A stretch of DNA of 64,000 nt, from contig BMAH01000030.1 of the NCBI GenBank assembly GCA_014132615.1, positions 62,001 to 126,000 of the forward strand, given 5' to 3'. The translations under genes and the position numbers were made by a program. Position 1 is the first letter of the stretch; each line of letters opens with the position of its first letter. The notes under the pieces are model-generated. The model made no database searches, had not been told where the DNA came from, and saw only the letters and a list, made by a program, of their open reading frames with translations. This document shows positions 34,690 to 45,449 of the stretch, piece by piece. The DNA comes from Gammaproteobacteria bacterium (GTDB taxonomy: Bacteria > Pseudomonadota > Gammaproteobacteria > DSM-16500).

Positions 34690-35937
34690 TTATTCTATGT
34701 AAGTTTGCTCAGTCGTTTGGGGATGTTTATCTAATTCAAAGGCTTGATGGACGGCTCTTACCCCTTTTTCCAAATGAGCTTCATCGACTATAACTGAGAT
34801 TTTAATTTCAGAGGTGGTAATCATTTGGATAGGAATACCAGCATCGCCCAGCGTAGTAAACATAGTACTTGCTACGCCTGAATGAGAACGCATGCCTATG
34901 CCTACCAAGGATAGTTTGGCCACCTTAGCATTGGTCTTAACAGCGCCGGCACCCATTTCTTTAGCTAAATCTTCTATGATTTTCAAAGCCTTAGCGTGTT
35001 CACGCCTTTGTACAGTAAAAGTAAAATCAACCGTATTTTGTACTGTGGTATGCTGGGCAATCATATCAATCTCAATATTAGCTCGGCTAACTTGGCTAAT
35101 TATGCGTCCTTCCATGCCAACTTGGCGCGGCGCACCTGAGAGAGAAATAATGGCTTCTTCACGGCTAAATGCGATACCCGATACCATACGTTTATGCATA
35201 ATTTTATCCTCAAACGTGACTAACGTGCCTGCGCCTTCTGAAAAAGTAGAGAGGACACGAATAGGCATATTGTGTTTGCTTGCCAATTCAACAGAACGCA
35301 TTTGTAAGACCTTGGCACCTAAACTTGCCATTTCTAGCATTTCTTCAAAACTGATTTGAGGTAGTAGGCGAGCTTCCGAAATTAAATGTGGATCCGTCGT
35401 GTAAACGCCTGCTACATCAGTATAAATTTGGCATTCATGTGCATTAAGTGCTGCAGCGATGGCAACCGCGGTTGTATCAGAGCCACCGCGACCTAAGGTA
35501 GTAATATCACCTTGCGCATTTACCCCTTGAAAGCCGGCAATAATAACAATACGGCCTTGCTCTAATTCCCGTGTAATGACATCGGTTTTAATATCAAGAA
35601 TACGGGCTTTAGTATGCACACCATCAGTTAAAATTCCAATTTGCGCGCCGGTAAAGGAGCGTGCAGGGGCTTGCTTCATATTTAAAGCCATACTGAGCAA
35701 AGCCATGGAAACTTGTTCACCTGTGGAAATTAATACATCGTATTCCCTAGGCTCAGGATAAGGAGTGAGAGCATTGGCAAGCTGTATCAGCCTGTCTGTC
35801 TCACCGTACATGGCAGAGACAACGACGACAACATCATGCCCTTGTTGTTTAGCGCTAATCACCTTGTCCGCCACATGTTGTATGCGATCCAAGGTGCCCA
35901 TGGAGCTACCGCCGTACTTTTGGACTATGAGGGGCAT
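34690..35937 (-). CDS. lysC: Aspartate kinase
   Basis: Phosphorylates aspartate, first step to lysine, threonine, methionine and diaminopimelate. 415 residues: kinase domain with VQKYGGSSMGT and TTLGRGGSDTTAVAIAAALNA, then two ACT domains (SLSGAPRQVGMEGRIISQVS and LSLVGIGMRSHSGVASTMF) that bind the feedback effector. Lies between alaS and csrA, an order known in Coxiella and many gammaproteobacteria. 20 bp after alaS, likely the same operon. Confidence 0.96.
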   Translation of the reverse strand: MPLIVQKYGGSSMGTLDRIQHVADKVISAKQQGHDVVVVVSAMYGETDRLIQLANALTPYPEPREYDVLISTGEQVSMALLSMALNMKQAPARSFTGAQIGILTDGVHTKARILDIKTDVITRELEQGRIVIIAGFQGVNAQGDITTLGRGGSDTTAVAIAAALNAHECQIYTDVAGVYTTDPHLISEARLLPQISFEEMLEMASLGAKVLQMRSVELASKHNMPIRVLSTFSEGAGTLVTFEDKIMHKRMVSGIAFSREEAIISLSGAPRQVGMEGRIISQVSRANIEIDMIAQHTTVQNTVDFTFTVQRREHAKALKIIEDLAKEMGAGAVKTNAKVAKLSLVGIGMRSHSGVASTMFTTLGDAGIPIQMITTSEIKISVIVDEAHLEKGVRAVHQAFELDKHPQTTEQTYIE

Positions 35938-35957
35938 AATGCTGCCTGTATTTAAGT

Positions 35958-38531
35958 CTATAATTTAGCCTGTACCCAAGTGTAAACAGACTGCAACGCT
36001 TTTTCCAATGCTTCCGGTTTATTACCACCCGCTTCTGCTAAATCGGCACGTCCGCCGCCCTTACCACCAACTTGGGTTGCGACCATATTAACGACTTCTC
36101 TGGCACTAATTTTATCAACCAAATCCGGTGTAACGCCACCAACTATACCGACTTTATTTTCTTTAACCGTGGCTAATATGATGATACCGCTGCCTAATTG
36201 TTGTTTTAAATGATCCATAGCACTGCGCATGGCTTTACCATCTAAGCCTTGAGCGACGGTGGCGAGCACATTCGTTTTACCAACTTGCTGCGCTTTATTT
36301 ACTAAATCTTGGCTAACGATACCCGCTAATTTATCTTTTAATTGTTCAATTTCTTTTTCTAAAAGATGAATTTTATCTTCAGCTACGTTGAGTTTTTGTT
36401 TAGCGTCTTGTTCGCATTTTTCTATGTAACGAAGCGCTGCTTCACCTGTTACCGCTTCTATACGCCTTACTCCTGCTGCAACACCTGTTTCTGCACTGAT
36501 TTTGAAAATACCAATGTCACCTGTGTGATCAGCATGCGTTCCACCGCATAATTCTACGGAAGGGCCAAAATGTACGACGCGAACTTTACTGCCGTATTTC
36601 TCACCGAATAGAGCAACCGCCCCACTTGCTATGGCTTCTTCAGGCGTAGAAACATTAACGACAGCTTCGTAATTAGCGCGAATAGCTTCATTTACTTTTT
36701 GTTCTATTAATTGCAATTCTTCTGTTGTAATAGGTGCTTGATGAGAAAAATCAAAACGTAACCGTTCAGGCTCAACTAAAGAACCTTTCTGCATAGCATG
36801 TTCACCTAGTACGTCTTTTAATACTTTATGCAATAAGTGGGTGGCTGTGTGATTGAGTACAGTTGCGGCACGGCGTTTTGCATCAATTTCTGCATAAACT
36901 GTATCACCTACTTTTAGCTGCCCTTTTTCTAATTTACCTAAATGCAGATGGGTTTGACCCTGTTTAATCGTATCTGCCACTTTAAATAAGGCTTGTTGAG
37001 GAATAGATAAAATTCCTTGATCACCAACTTGCCCGCCTGATTCTGCATAAAAAGGTGTTTTATCGAGTGCGATAGAGCCTTTTTCACCCGCGTTTAATTG
37101 ATCGACGAATTTTCCTTCGCGATAAATGGCAACTACTTTGCCAGTTTCTTCTTGAATAGAAGCATGCCCTGTGAATTCAGTAGGTATTTGATTTTCTTGT
37201 GCGACATTATATTCAGTATTAAATTTACTTGCTTCACGTGAGCGCTCACGTTGTGCAGCCATCGCTACTTCAAAGCCGTCGTAGTCTATAGATAAATTTC
37301 TTTCTCTAGCAATATCTGCCGTTAAATCCGCAGGAAAGCCATAGGTATCATAAAGTTTGAAAACAGTTTCGCCAGGAATAATATCGCCTTTTAATTCACT
37401 GACTGCTTGCTCAAATAATTTTAAACCTTGCGATAACGTTTGACTGAATTGTTCTTCTTCTTGGCGCAACGTTTTTTCTACATGAGATTGTGCTTTTACT
37501 AATTCAGGATAAGCATTACCCATTAATTCAACTAAAGGTTGTACTAAGCGATAAAAGAAGGGTTGAGTTAAACCAAGTTTATTACCATGACGCAGTGCAC
37601 GACGAATGATACGTCGTAAAACATAGCCGCGGCCTTCATTTGAAGGAATAACACCGTCAGTAATTAAAAAGCTGCAAGAACGAATATGATCGGCAATCAC
37701 ACGTAAAGAAAAATTCGTTAAATCTTTTGTGCCACTCAATGCAGCCGTTGCTTTAATTAAGGGCTGAAATAAATCGGTATCGTAATTATTGTTAACGCCT
37801 TGCATAACAGCGGCAATGCGCTCAAGTCCCATACCCGTATCGACAGAAGGTTTAGGCAGTGGCGTTAATGTGCCATCTGCAGCTCTGTCGTATTGCATGA
37901 AAACTAAATTCCAAATTTCTATGTATCTATCACCATCTGCATCAGGGCTGCCAGGCGGACCACCTGCAATATGTTCACCGTGATCGTAGAAAATTTCTGT
38001 GCAAGGACCGCAAGGGCCGGTAGGTCCCATAGACCAAAAGTTATCGTTATCACCGCAGCGGCTAAACCGTTTAGGATCAATTTTTATTTCATTTAACCAA
38101 ATTGCTTCTGCTTCTTTATCGTCTTCATAAACGGTAACCCATAATTTGTCAGGCGATAAATTCATGCGGTTTACTAAAAAATTCCAGGCAAATTGAATCG
38201 CCTCACGCTTAAAATAATCACCAAAACTAAAATTACCTAGCATTTCAAAAAAAGTATGATGACGGGCAGTATAACCAACGCGTTCTAAATCATTATGTTT
38301 ACCACCTGCGCGTACACAGCGTTGCGAAGAAGTCGCGCGTTTATACGGCCTTGATTCTGAACCTAAGAAAACATCTTTAAATTGCACCATGCCCGCATTA
38401 GTAAATAAAAGAGTAGGGTCATTATGTGGAATTAAAGAGCTGCTTGGTACGATAGTATGATTTTGTTCGTGAAAATAAGTTAGAAAAGCTTGGCGTATGT
38501 CATTGCTGCTTAAAAACGTTGGTTTAGTCAT
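35958..38531 (-). CDS. alaS: Alanyl-tRNA synthetase
   Basis: 857 residues. Class II catalytic core (motif 1 around [20 protein letters not shown], then [13 protein letters not shown]), tRNA-binding domain ([16 protein letters not shown]), editing domain with zinc residues HTATHLLH and [13 protein letters not shown], and the C-Ala domain with [15 protein letters not shown]. All complete. Lies between recX and lysC on the same strand. Confidence 0.97.
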   Translation of the reverse strand: MTKPTFLSSNDIRQAFLTYFHEQNHTIVPSSSLIPHNDPTLLFTNAGMVQFKDVFLGSESRPYKRATSSQRCVRAGGKHNDLERVGYTARHHTFFEMLGNFSFGDYFKREAIQFAWNFLVNRMNLSPDKLWVTVYEDDKEAEAIWLNEIKIDPKRFSRCGDNDNFWSMGPTGPCGPCTEIFYDHGEHIAGGPPGSPDADGDRYIEIWNLVFMQYDRAADGTLTPLPKPSVDTGMGLERIAAVMQGVNNNYDTDLFQPLIKATAALSGTKDLTNFSLRVIADHIRSCSFLITDGVIPSNEGRGYVLRRIIRRALRHGNKLGLTQPFFYRLVQPLVELMGNAYPELVKAQSHVEKTLRQEEEQFSQTLSQGLKLFEQAVSELKGDIIPGETVFKLYDTYGFPADLTADIARERNLSIDYDGFEVAMAAQRERSREASKFNTEYNVAQENQIPTEFTGHASIQEETGKVVAIYREGKFVDQLNAGEKGSIALDKTPFYAESGGQVGDQGILSIPQQALFKVADTIKQGQTHLHLGKLEKGQLKVGDTVYAEIDAKRRAATVLNHTATHLLHKVLKDVLGEHAMQKGSLVEPERLRFDFSHQAPITTEELQLIEQKVNEAIRANYEAVVNVSTPEEAIASGAVALFGEKYGSKVRVVHFGPSVELCGGTHADHTGDIGIFKISAETGVAAGVRRIEAVTGEAALRYIEKCEQDAKQKLNVAEDKIHLLEKEIEQLKDKLAGIVSQDLVNKAQQVGKTNVLATVAQGLDGKAMRSAMDHLKQQLGSGIIILATVKENKVGIVGGVTPDLVDKISAREVVNMVATQVGGKGGGRADLAEAGGNKPEALEKALQSVYTWVQAKL

Positions 38532-38574
38532 GGCTTAATTATCGCTTATATTATTGCAAAGGGTGAATAGTAAT

Positions 38575-38985
38575 TTAATCACGCCGGCATTTTGCAAATA
38601 CGTGTTCAATATGTTCTGTAGTAAATCCCCGGTATTGTAGAAAACGCATCTGTTTAGTTTTATCTTTAAAATCGTTGGGCAATTTGCCCTTAAAGTGTTT
38701 CATCCAAACCTTTTGCGCTTCATCAAACCAAGCATTATCGGCGATAGATAAGCGTTGTGCAATCACCTCGTTGTCTATTCCTTTGGCGCGTAATTCTTGT
38801 TGAATACGTAAAGGTCCTACTCCTCTATTACGTCTATAACGAATGTAATTCTCTGCAAATCGACTGTCGTCTATATAGCCGGCCGTCGTTAATTCTGAGA
38901 TCACTTGTAAAATCTCAGTAGGGTCATACCCTTTCACACTTAATTTTTGTTTAATTTCTTGGCTGGAGTAATCTCGGCGTGCCAA
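38575..38985 (-). CDS. recX: RecA regulator RecX
   Basis: 136 residues of three-helix repeats: LSVKGYDPTEILQVISELTT with GYIDDSRFAENYIRYRRNRG and VGPLRIQQELRAKGI, the family hallmarks. Binds RecA filaments and limits their extension. 38 bp after recA on the same strand. Slightly shorter than E. coli RecX (166); it may start further upstream, but ATG 38985 is the first in frame. Confidence 0.93.
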   Translation of the reverse strand: MARRDYSSQEIKQKLSVKGYDPTEILQVISELTTAGYIDDSRFAENYIRYRRNRGVGPLRIQQELRAKGIDNEVIAQRLSIADNAWFDEAQKVWMKHFKGKLPNDFKDKTKQMRFLQYRGFTTEHIEHVFAKCRRD

Positions 38986-39023
38986 CCAAGCGAAGGCCGC
39001 ACGCCTTACGATTTTTATGCTGC

Positions 39024-40058
39024 TCAGGCAGTAATCTCCTCACTGGACTCTGCTCGTTTACCGCGGGGGGTAATCATGACATCGCGGATTTTTCCCTCAA
39101 TTTCTTGAGCGATATTGGTATGTTCTCTTAAGAATTGGCGGGCATTTTCTTTACCTTGGCCTATACGTTGGCCGTTATAACTAAACCAAGCGCCGGCTTT
39201 ATCCACTAATCCTAATTGCACGCCTAAATTAATGATTTCACTTTCACGTGAAATGCCTTCGTTATAGAGAATATCAAATTCAGCTTGTTTAAATGGAGGC
39301 GCTACCTTGTTTTTGACCACTTTGACGCGGGTTTCACTACCAATAATCTCTTCGCCTTCTTTGACATTACCAATGCGACGAATGTCTAAACGAACGGATG
39401 CGTAAAACTTAAGCGCATTACCGCCTGTCGTTGTTTCGGGATTACCAAACATGACGCCGATTTTCATACGAATTTGGTTAATGAAGATAACTAAGGTGTT
39501 AGAACGTTTAATGTTAGCCGTAAGCTTACGCAAAGCTTGAGACATAAGGCGTGCTTGTAAGCCCATATGTTGATCACCCATTTCACCTTCAATTTCGGCT
39601 TTAGGGGTAAGCGCTGCTACGGAGTCGATAATGATCACATCAATGGCGCTAGAGCGTACTAACATATCAGCAATTTCTAATGCTTGCTCGCCTGTATCAG
39701 GTTGAGAAATGAGCAAATCATCGACATTAACGCCTAAGCGTTTAGCATAAGAAGGGTCTAGCGCATGTTCTGCGTCTATAAACGCTGCCGTGCCGCCTTT
39801 GCGTTGGCATTGAGCGATAACTTGCAAGGTTAATGTAGTCTTACCAGATGATTCTGGACCGTAGATTTCAACAATACGGCCTTTAGGTAAGCCGCCTATG
39901 CCTAATGCGATATCTAGCGATAAAGAACCAGTGGAAATTTCTTCAATATCAGGCACTTCGGCAGTACCATCGCCTAAACGCATAACGGTACCTTTACCAA
40001 ATTGGCGTTCGATTTGACCAAGTGCGGCGGCAAGGGCTTTCTTTTTGTTTTCTTCCAT
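39024..40058 (-). CDS. recA: RecA recombinase
   Basis: 344 residues. Walker [12 protein letters not shown], Walker [11 protein letters not shown], loop L1 [11 protein letters not shown], loop L2 [20 protein letters not shown] and an acidic C terminus. Drives homologous recombination. AAGGATACCTT precedes the ATG. No CTG-N10-CAG LexA-type box is seen upstream; instead a CCCTCA-AAAA-TGAGGG hairpin lies in the leader at 40087-40102. Confidence 0.98.
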   Translation of the reverse strand: MEENKKKALAAALGQIERQFGKGTVMRLGDGTAEVPDIEEISTGSLSLDIALGIGGLPKGRIVEIYGPESSGKTTLTLQVIAQCQRKGGTAAFIDAEHALDPSYAKRLGVNVDDLLISQPDTGEQALEIADMLVRSSAIDVIIIDSVAALTPKAEIEGEMGDQHMGLQARLMSQALRKLTANIKRSNTLVIFINQIRMKIGVMFGNPETTTGGNALKFYASVRLDIRRIGNVKEGEEIIGSETRVKVVKNKVAPPFKQAEFDILYNEGISRESEIINLGVQLGLVDKAGAWFSYNGQRIGQGKENARQFLREHTNIAQEIEGKIRDVMITPRGKRAESSEEITA

Positions 40059-40086
40059 AAGGTATCCTTAATTTTAATTGATATTT

Positions 40087-40102
40087 CCCTCAAAAATGAG
40101 GG
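40087..40102 (-). promoter_or_regulatory. Perfect hairpin in the recA leader
   Basis: CCCTCA-AAAA-TGAGGG, 6-bp stem and 4-nt loop, 28 nt upstream of the recA start. It could protect or regulate the mRNA or be a protein site. No data beyond the sequence. Confidence 0.4.
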
Positions 40103-40317
40103 TGAGAAATGTAGTTAGTATATAATGCTTTGGTTTTTAAGAAAGGGATTTTCAAGAGAGATAGTAGCAAAAGAGAATTTCTCGTGCAATCACGGAGTTA
40201 GAAAGTGACTAAATAGCCGTAAATTTAAGTTTTTTTAGGGGAAACTGTTAAGGAAAGCCTAAGTTTATTACTATAAAATAATAACAAACAAAATAGAATG
40301 AAAAACGAGAGTGGAAT

Positions 40318-42225
40318 ATGAGTTCAAATAGAGCATCTTACAATCCTAATGAAGATTGGGAGATTTATTCCGATGAAAGTTTAGATGATGTTCCAGCACA
40401 ATTATCTGCTCTGGGGCGTTTACGCACGTTTTTCAAAATAGACCCTACATTGAATGAAGAAAGAGCAGTTGAAGAAGTAGTAGAGTTAGTGATTGAGTAT
40501 AATACAAAGAAAATTCGAGAATATGCGGAGCAAAATAGCGCCCTATTATTATCCCCTGAACCTATGCAAGACATTGAGGGTAAAGGTAAAGAAAAAGAGT
40601 CAGAGTTAGAGTCAGAGATTCAGAACGAATTAGAGTTTGGTATTAATTTCTATTATAGAAAAGCCGAATCAAAAGAGCTTTATCATTGTTTGGATGAAGC
40701 TTGGAATGATAATAATAATAAATCTTTAAATGAAGCACAAAGGCATGCAGCATTTATATTTATATGTTATGTGTTAAATGTTGATCATACTAAGGTAGAA
40801 GCAAAAGAAAAAATTAATGAATTAATGGCTGATAGAGAGAGTAATAAAGATAAGCTTCCTGAATATATTCCTGGTCGTAATGTACGTCGAGCTAAACCTA
40901 GTAAACTAGGAAGTTATCCAAAAAAAGAATTTAAAAAAAGAGAGCTCTTAACGATTGATCCGAAAAAAAGAGAGCTTGATGTTAAGGATGGCGTTCCTTA
41001 TTTAGATGCAGCAACACGCGCGCGGTACAATGTTGTAATCAGCAATGGCTTATTTACTCAACATGGAAAAATTGTTAATACTTTTTCTCCTCTCATGATA
41101 TCTCATCGCAAAAAAGGGTTTGGTGCTTTTACGTTAAATCAATTTGGCGAAATAAATCTCTTTCCACATTTTCAAGGGGATTTACATAATGTAAATGCTT
41201 CTACCGTTTTACTTCATTCATCGATGTCTCTAGACAGCGAGTTTGTTTGTACAGGTGAGTTACAAATTATAAATGGTAGCTTGAAAGCTATAACTACTTA
41301 TAGCGGACATTACATTCCTTCTTTATATAACATTTATAGAGCCTTGGAATATTTTGAAGGACAAGGTGTTGATGTTAGCAGCACAGCTATTTATTTAATG
41401 CATGATCCTAAAGACTTTAACATGCCATTTGCTTCAAGATATAAATGGATTCCTCAATACGAGGCGAAATTAGATCAAGATCAGGGAGATATTGTACTTA
41501 ATGAAAGAAAAGGATCATCTGATGAATGCTTATGGCATGCAATTTCAGCCGCTGATTTATTAAATAACATTAAGAAAGATTTGATGTGCTCAATAACGAA
41601 ATTAGAATTTTCTCTAAAAAATTCTAACTTTGGTAAAGAGCACACTAAAACCCAAAGTGAATTACAAGAGTTAAAAGTAAAATTAAATGAAGCGACAAGG
41701 TTTAATGTTGTAGATAATATACGTTCTGAATTTAAACTATTATCAAAAAATACTCCGCAAGAAGCTTTACCTATTGGTTTTTTTAATCATCGCTCAGTTA
41801 AAAATAAAGAAATTTTTGAAAAACTTAAAACTGATCTCAACAATAATATTGCTAAATTAGAAGAAGAGTTTTCTATCTATTTAAAAAGATCAAGGGGTTT
41901 ATATATATTTAAAGATTGTATACTGAGACTATTAGGGAATGGAGTTGGTCTTACTTTATCAAGAAAAAAATTAGTTATGACTGCTCAAGAAGAATTAAAT
42001 GCCCTGAAGACAAAAGTTGCTATTCAAGATAACCCAATTAAACTTAATGTGCTTTGTATAGAATTTGATAGGCTCTTAAGGGATGTTCATGCAGCTAATG
42101 AAAAATTATCTCAAGAATTTAAGAAAAGCGCCAATTCCGGGGCATTGTCAAAACATTTAAAAATTACGCTGGAAAAGGATGTTTTGATGGAAGATAATTT
42201 AACACGCTCTAAATTAATATTTTAA
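40318..42225 (+). CDS. Large unknown protein inserted next to recA, candidate effector
   Basis: 635 residues, soluble, no signal peptide or membrane segment. Acidic N-terminal third (Glu-rich at 90-110), a basic linker near 200-225, then a beta/alpha domain at about 235-370. That domain contains FGAFTLNQFGEINLFPHFQG, then GELQIINGSLKAITTYSGHY with IPSLYNIYRALEYFEGQGVD. The SGHY-P-x6-AL-x3-G(V)D pattern recalls a module I associate with several large secreted or eukaryote-directed proteins, but I cannot name it. The C-terminal 220 residues are helical/coiled coil. It separates pncC from recA, which are normally adjacent, so it is an insertion. Effector role inferred. Confidence 0.65.
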   Translation: MSSNRASYNPNEDWEIYSDESLDDVPAQLSALGRLRTFFKIDPTLNEERAVEEVVELVIEYNTKKIREYAEQNSALLLSPEPMQDIEGKGKEKESELESEIQNELEFGINFYYRKAESKELYHCLDEAWNDNNNKSLNEAQRHAAFIFICYVLNVDHTKVEAKEKINELMADRESNKDKLPEYIPGRNVRRAKPSKLGSYPKKEFKKRELLTIDPKKRELDVKDGVPYLDAATRARYNVVISNGLFTQHGKIVNTFSPLMISHRKKGFGAFTLNQFGEINLFPHFQGDLHNVNASTVLLHSSMSLDSEFVCTGELQIINGSLKAITTYSGHYIPSLYNIYRALEYFEGQGVDVSSTAIYLMHDPKDFNMPFASRYKWIPQYEAKLDQDQGDIVLNERKGSSDECLWHAISAADLLNNIKKDLMCSITKLEFSLKNSNFGKEHTKTQSELQELKVKLNEATRFNVVDNIRSEFKLLSKNTPQEALPIGFFNHRSVKNKEIFEKLKTDLNNNIAKLEEEFSIYLKRSRGLYIFKDCILRLLGNGVGLTLSRKKLVMTAQEELNALKTKVAIQDNPIKLNVLCIEFDRLLRDVHAANEKLSQEFKKSANSGALSKHLKITLEKDVLMEDNLTRSKLIF

Positions 42226-42688
42226 GGCTATTTAACGATTTGAGTATCGATTCATGACGTATTATCTCCCTGTTACCAGTAAAAAGATTAGCTTCGGTAA
42301 TAGGGAGATTTCCGCGCAAGTAAAAGGCCAACCATACCGTTCCAACAGGTTTCTGTTCACTACCACCCTCAGGTCCAGCAATCCCTGTAATTGCAACGCC
42401 AATATCTGCATTGCTAAATTTGAGTGCGCCTTGCACCATTTCTTTTGCTGTTTCTTCACTGACTGCACCAAACGTATTTAGCGTGCTCGCATTAACTCCA
42501 AGCATTCCTATTTTTGCTTCATTACTATAAGTCACAAATCCCCTATCAAACCAAGCTGAACTGCCTGGCACGCTAGTTAACCAGTAGCTTAATCCTCCAC
42601 CAGTACAGGATTCGGCTGTGGCTATTTTAAGTTTTTTTTCTAATAATAAACTGCCTACTTCTTGAGCTAATTCATAAAGGTCATTCAT
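42209..42688 (-). CDS. pncC: Nicotinamide-nucleotide amidohydrolase (CinA C-terminal family)
   Basis: 159 residues. Deamidates NMN to nicotinate mononucleotide, recycling NAD breakdown products. Signature [21 protein letters not shown], then [15 protein letters not shown] and [11 protein letters not shown]-type [13 protein letters not shown]. Stand-alone domain as in E. coli PncC. It overlaps the convergent 635-residue gene by 17 bp. It normally sits directly upstream of recA. Confidence 0.93.
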   Translation of the reverse strand: MNDLYELAQEVGSLLLEKKLKIATAESCTGGGLSYWLTSVPGSSAWFDRGFVTYSNEAKIGMLGVNASTLNTFGAVSEETAKEMVQGALKFSNADIGVAITGIAGPEGGSEQKPVGTVWLAFYLRGNLPITEANLFTGNREIIRHESILKSLNSLKILI

Positions 42689-42754
42689 CTTGCTTTACCT
42701 CAAAGACAAGTCACGGTATATAGACATAAAGAAAAATGTATACGGAATTTTAAA

Positions 42755-45328
42755 ATGGCGCAAACGGCAGCTGAATTTTTAGGCAATCATACTCCCATGA
42801 TGCAGCAATATCTGCGAATTAAAGCAGATTACCCTCACACGTTATTATTTTACAGAATGGGAGATTTTTACGAATTATTTTACGATGATGCGCAAAAAGC
42901 TGCGCGTTTACTAGACATTACCTTAACAGCTCGCGGCCATTCAAGCGGTAAGCCCATTCCTATGGCGGGGGTGCCTTTTCATGCGGCGGAATCTTATATT
43001 GCCAAATTATTAAAGCAAGGTTTATCCATTGCCATATGCGAACAAATTGGTGAGCCAAAACCAGGCGCTGGACCCGTTGAGCGCCAAGTAGTGCGTATTT
43101 TGACGCCAGGTACAGTGAGTGATGCAGCGTTTTTAGATGATAATCAAGATAATTTATTAATCGCTTTGCACGCGGAAAAAAATAAATACGGTATTGCCGT
43201 GTTAGATATTAGCGGTGGTCGCTTTTTATTATTGGAAGTAGAAGGTGAAGAAGCATTAACGAGTGAATTAGCAAGATTGCAACCGGCTGAAATTTTGGTA
43301 AGTGAAGATAAATCCTACGCAAGTATAGAAGACTATTCACAACGCATACGCACGCGTTGCCCTTGGGAATTTGACGTTGAAGCAGCAAAACGCCTACTCA
43401 ATGAGCAAATGCAAACTTTAGATTTAAGCGGGTTTGGTTGTGATGATATGCAAATTGCATTAAGTGCAGCAGGTAGTTTATTGCATTATGCAAAAGAAAC
43501 TCAACGCGCACAAATGCCGCATATTCGTGCGATACAAGTTGAGCGTAGAGAAGAAAGTTTGTTGTTAGACGCTTCATCTAGACGTAATTTGGAATTAACC
43601 TGTAATTTACAAGGTAATGAAGAAAACACATTACTTTCTGTGTTAGATGAAACCCGCACAGCCATGGGTAGTCGTTTATTAAAGCGTTGGTTGCATAGAC
43701 CCTTGCGTAATCATCCATTGTTGTTAGTGAGACAAGAAAGTGTCTGGCATTTATTAAACGACCATCGTTATTCTAGTTTACAATCTATTTTGCAAGACAT
43801 GGCAGATTTGGAGCGCATATTAACTCGTGTTGCATTAAAAACAGCAAGGCCTAGAGATTTAATCTCATTGCGAAATACATTGCATTTACTTCCTGCTCTT
43901 CAGCATCAATTATCTTCTCTTCAGGGTGAGCATTTACAAAAATTAAAACAGTTAATTAATGAATTCCCTGAACTTTATTCTTTACTCAGTAAAGCCATTA
44001 TCGAAAATCCACCTGTCACACTGCGTGATGGTGGTGTTATTGCGGTAGGTTATGATGCTGAATTAGATGAATTATTGGCGCTAAGTGAAAATGCAGGTGG
44101 TTATTTACTGCAATTAGAAGAGCAAGAAAAAAAGCGCACTGGTTTTTCTACGCTTAAAGTGGGTTATAACCGTGTGCATGGTTATTATATTGAAATTAGC
44201 CGTTTGCAAGCAGCAACCGTACCTGCTGATTACATACGAAGACAAACGTTAAAAAGTACTGAGCGTTTTATTACACCCGAATTAAAAGCATTTGAAGATA
44301 AAGCATTAAGTGCACGTGAGCGAGCATTAGCAAGAGAAAAATTATTATACGATGAATTACTTGAAAAATTACTACCTCAATTAGCTGCATTACAAACCAC
44401 AAGCCAAGCATTAGCAGAGTTAGATGTACTAGCAAATTTTGCAGAAAAAGCGGCTCATCTCAATTGGTGTTGTCCAGAGCTAAGTGAAGAAGAGGGTATT
44501 CAAATTACGGCAGGTCGTCATCCTGTTGTTGAGCAAGTGTCAAAGCATGCGTTTGTGCCTAATGATATTCATTTGCATGATAAGCAACGTATGTTAATTA
44601 TCACGGGTCCTAACATGGGTGGTAAATCAACTTACATGCGGCAAGTGGCTTTGATTGTGTTATTAGCGCATATAGGCAGTTTTGTTCCGGCGAGTGCTGC
44701 AAAAATTGGTCCAGTAGATAGAATTTTTACGCGTATTGGTGCAGCAGATGATTTAGCAAGTGGTCGCTCAACTTTCATGGTTGAGATGACAGAAACCGCG
44801 AATATTTTACATAATGCCACTGAGCAAAGTTTAATTTTAATGGATGAAATTGGCAGAGGAACGAGTACATTTGACGGACTTTCTTTAGCTTGGGCATCAG
44901 CGCAGCATTTAGCTAAACATATTAAAGCATATACTTTATTCGCTACGCATTATTTCGAATTAACTTCTCTGGAGGATGAATTAAATAATGTGATTAATGT
45001 GCATTTGGATGCGGCTGAACATGCCGAGAAAATTATTTTTTTACATAAAGTACAAATGGGTCCTGCTAATCAAAGTTATGGGATACAAGTCGCACAATTA
45101 GCAGGCGTTCCTCAGCAAGTTATTCAATGTGCTAAGCAAAAATTACATGAGCTTGAAGAACAAGCTTATCCTGTTATGCAACAAAAAATACATATTCCTC
45201 AACAACAAGATTTGTTCACGCAAACTAATCATCCAGTTATCGAGCGTTTGCAGTCAATTAATATGGATCAATTAACGCCTAAACAAGCGCTAGATTTATT
45301 GTATGAATTAAATAACCTATGTCATTGA
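42755..45328 (+). CDS. mutS: DNA mismatch repair protein MutS
   Basis: 857 residues. Mismatch-binding FYE (Phe38-Tyr-Glu40) in [13 protein letters not shown], connector, lever and clamp domains, then ATPase with [14 protein letters not shown] (Walker A), [30 protein letters not shown] and FATHYFELT. The C terminus has the dimerisation helices ([16 protein letters not shown]). Complete. Divergent from pncC, with a 66-bp gap. Confidence 0.98.
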   Translation: MAQTAAEFLGNHTPMMQQYLRIKADYPHTLLFYRMGDFYELFYDDAQKAARLLDITLTARGHSSGKPIPMAGVPFHAAESYIAKLLKQGLSIAICEQIGEPKPGAGPVERQVVRILTPGTVSDAAFLDDNQDNLLIALHAEKNKYGIAVLDISGGRFLLLEVEGEEALTSELARLQPAEILVSEDKSYASIEDYSQRIRTRCPWEFDVEAAKRLLNEQMQTLDLSGFGCDDMQIALSAAGSLLHYAKETQRAQMPHIRAIQVERREESLLLDASSRRNLELTCNLQGNEENTLLSVLDETRTAMGSRLLKRWLHRPLRNHPLLLVRQESVWHLLNDHRYSSLQSILQDMADLERILTRVALKTARPRDLISLRNTLHLLPALQHQLSSLQGEHLQKLKQLINEFPELYSLLSKAIIENPPVTLRDGGVIAVGYDAELDELLALSENAGGYLLQLEEQEKKRTGFSTLKVGYNRVHGYYIEISRLQAATVPADYIRRQTLKSTERFITPELKAFEDKALSARERALAREKLLYDELLEKLLPQLAALQTTSQALAELDVLANFAEKAAHLNWCCPELSEEEGIQITAGRHPVVEQVSKHAFVPNDIHLHDKQRMLIITGPNMGGKSTYMRQVALIVLLAHIGSFVPASAAKIGPVDRIFTRIGAADDLASGRSTFMVEMTETANILHNATEQSLILMDEIGRGTSTFDGLSLAWASAQHLAKHIKAYTLFATHYFELTSLEDELNNVINVHLDAAEHAEKIIFLHKVQMGPANQSYGIQVAQLAGVPQQVIQCAKQKLHELEEQAYPVMQQKIHIPQQQDLFTQTNHPVIERLQSINMDQLTPKQALDLLYELNNLCH

Positions 45329-45449
45329 TTTAAGGATAGCTAAATCAAATAATCATTTTTTTCAAATATTTAAAGCATAGATAATCCTAATATTTTATAG
45401 CGAATTGCAGCCTATACTTATTATATAAATAATAAATTAGGACTTATCT

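Noticed and set aside
34892-35359. 155-codon plus-strand frame inside lysC
   Set aside because: Antisense shadow of a conserved gene with no independent support.
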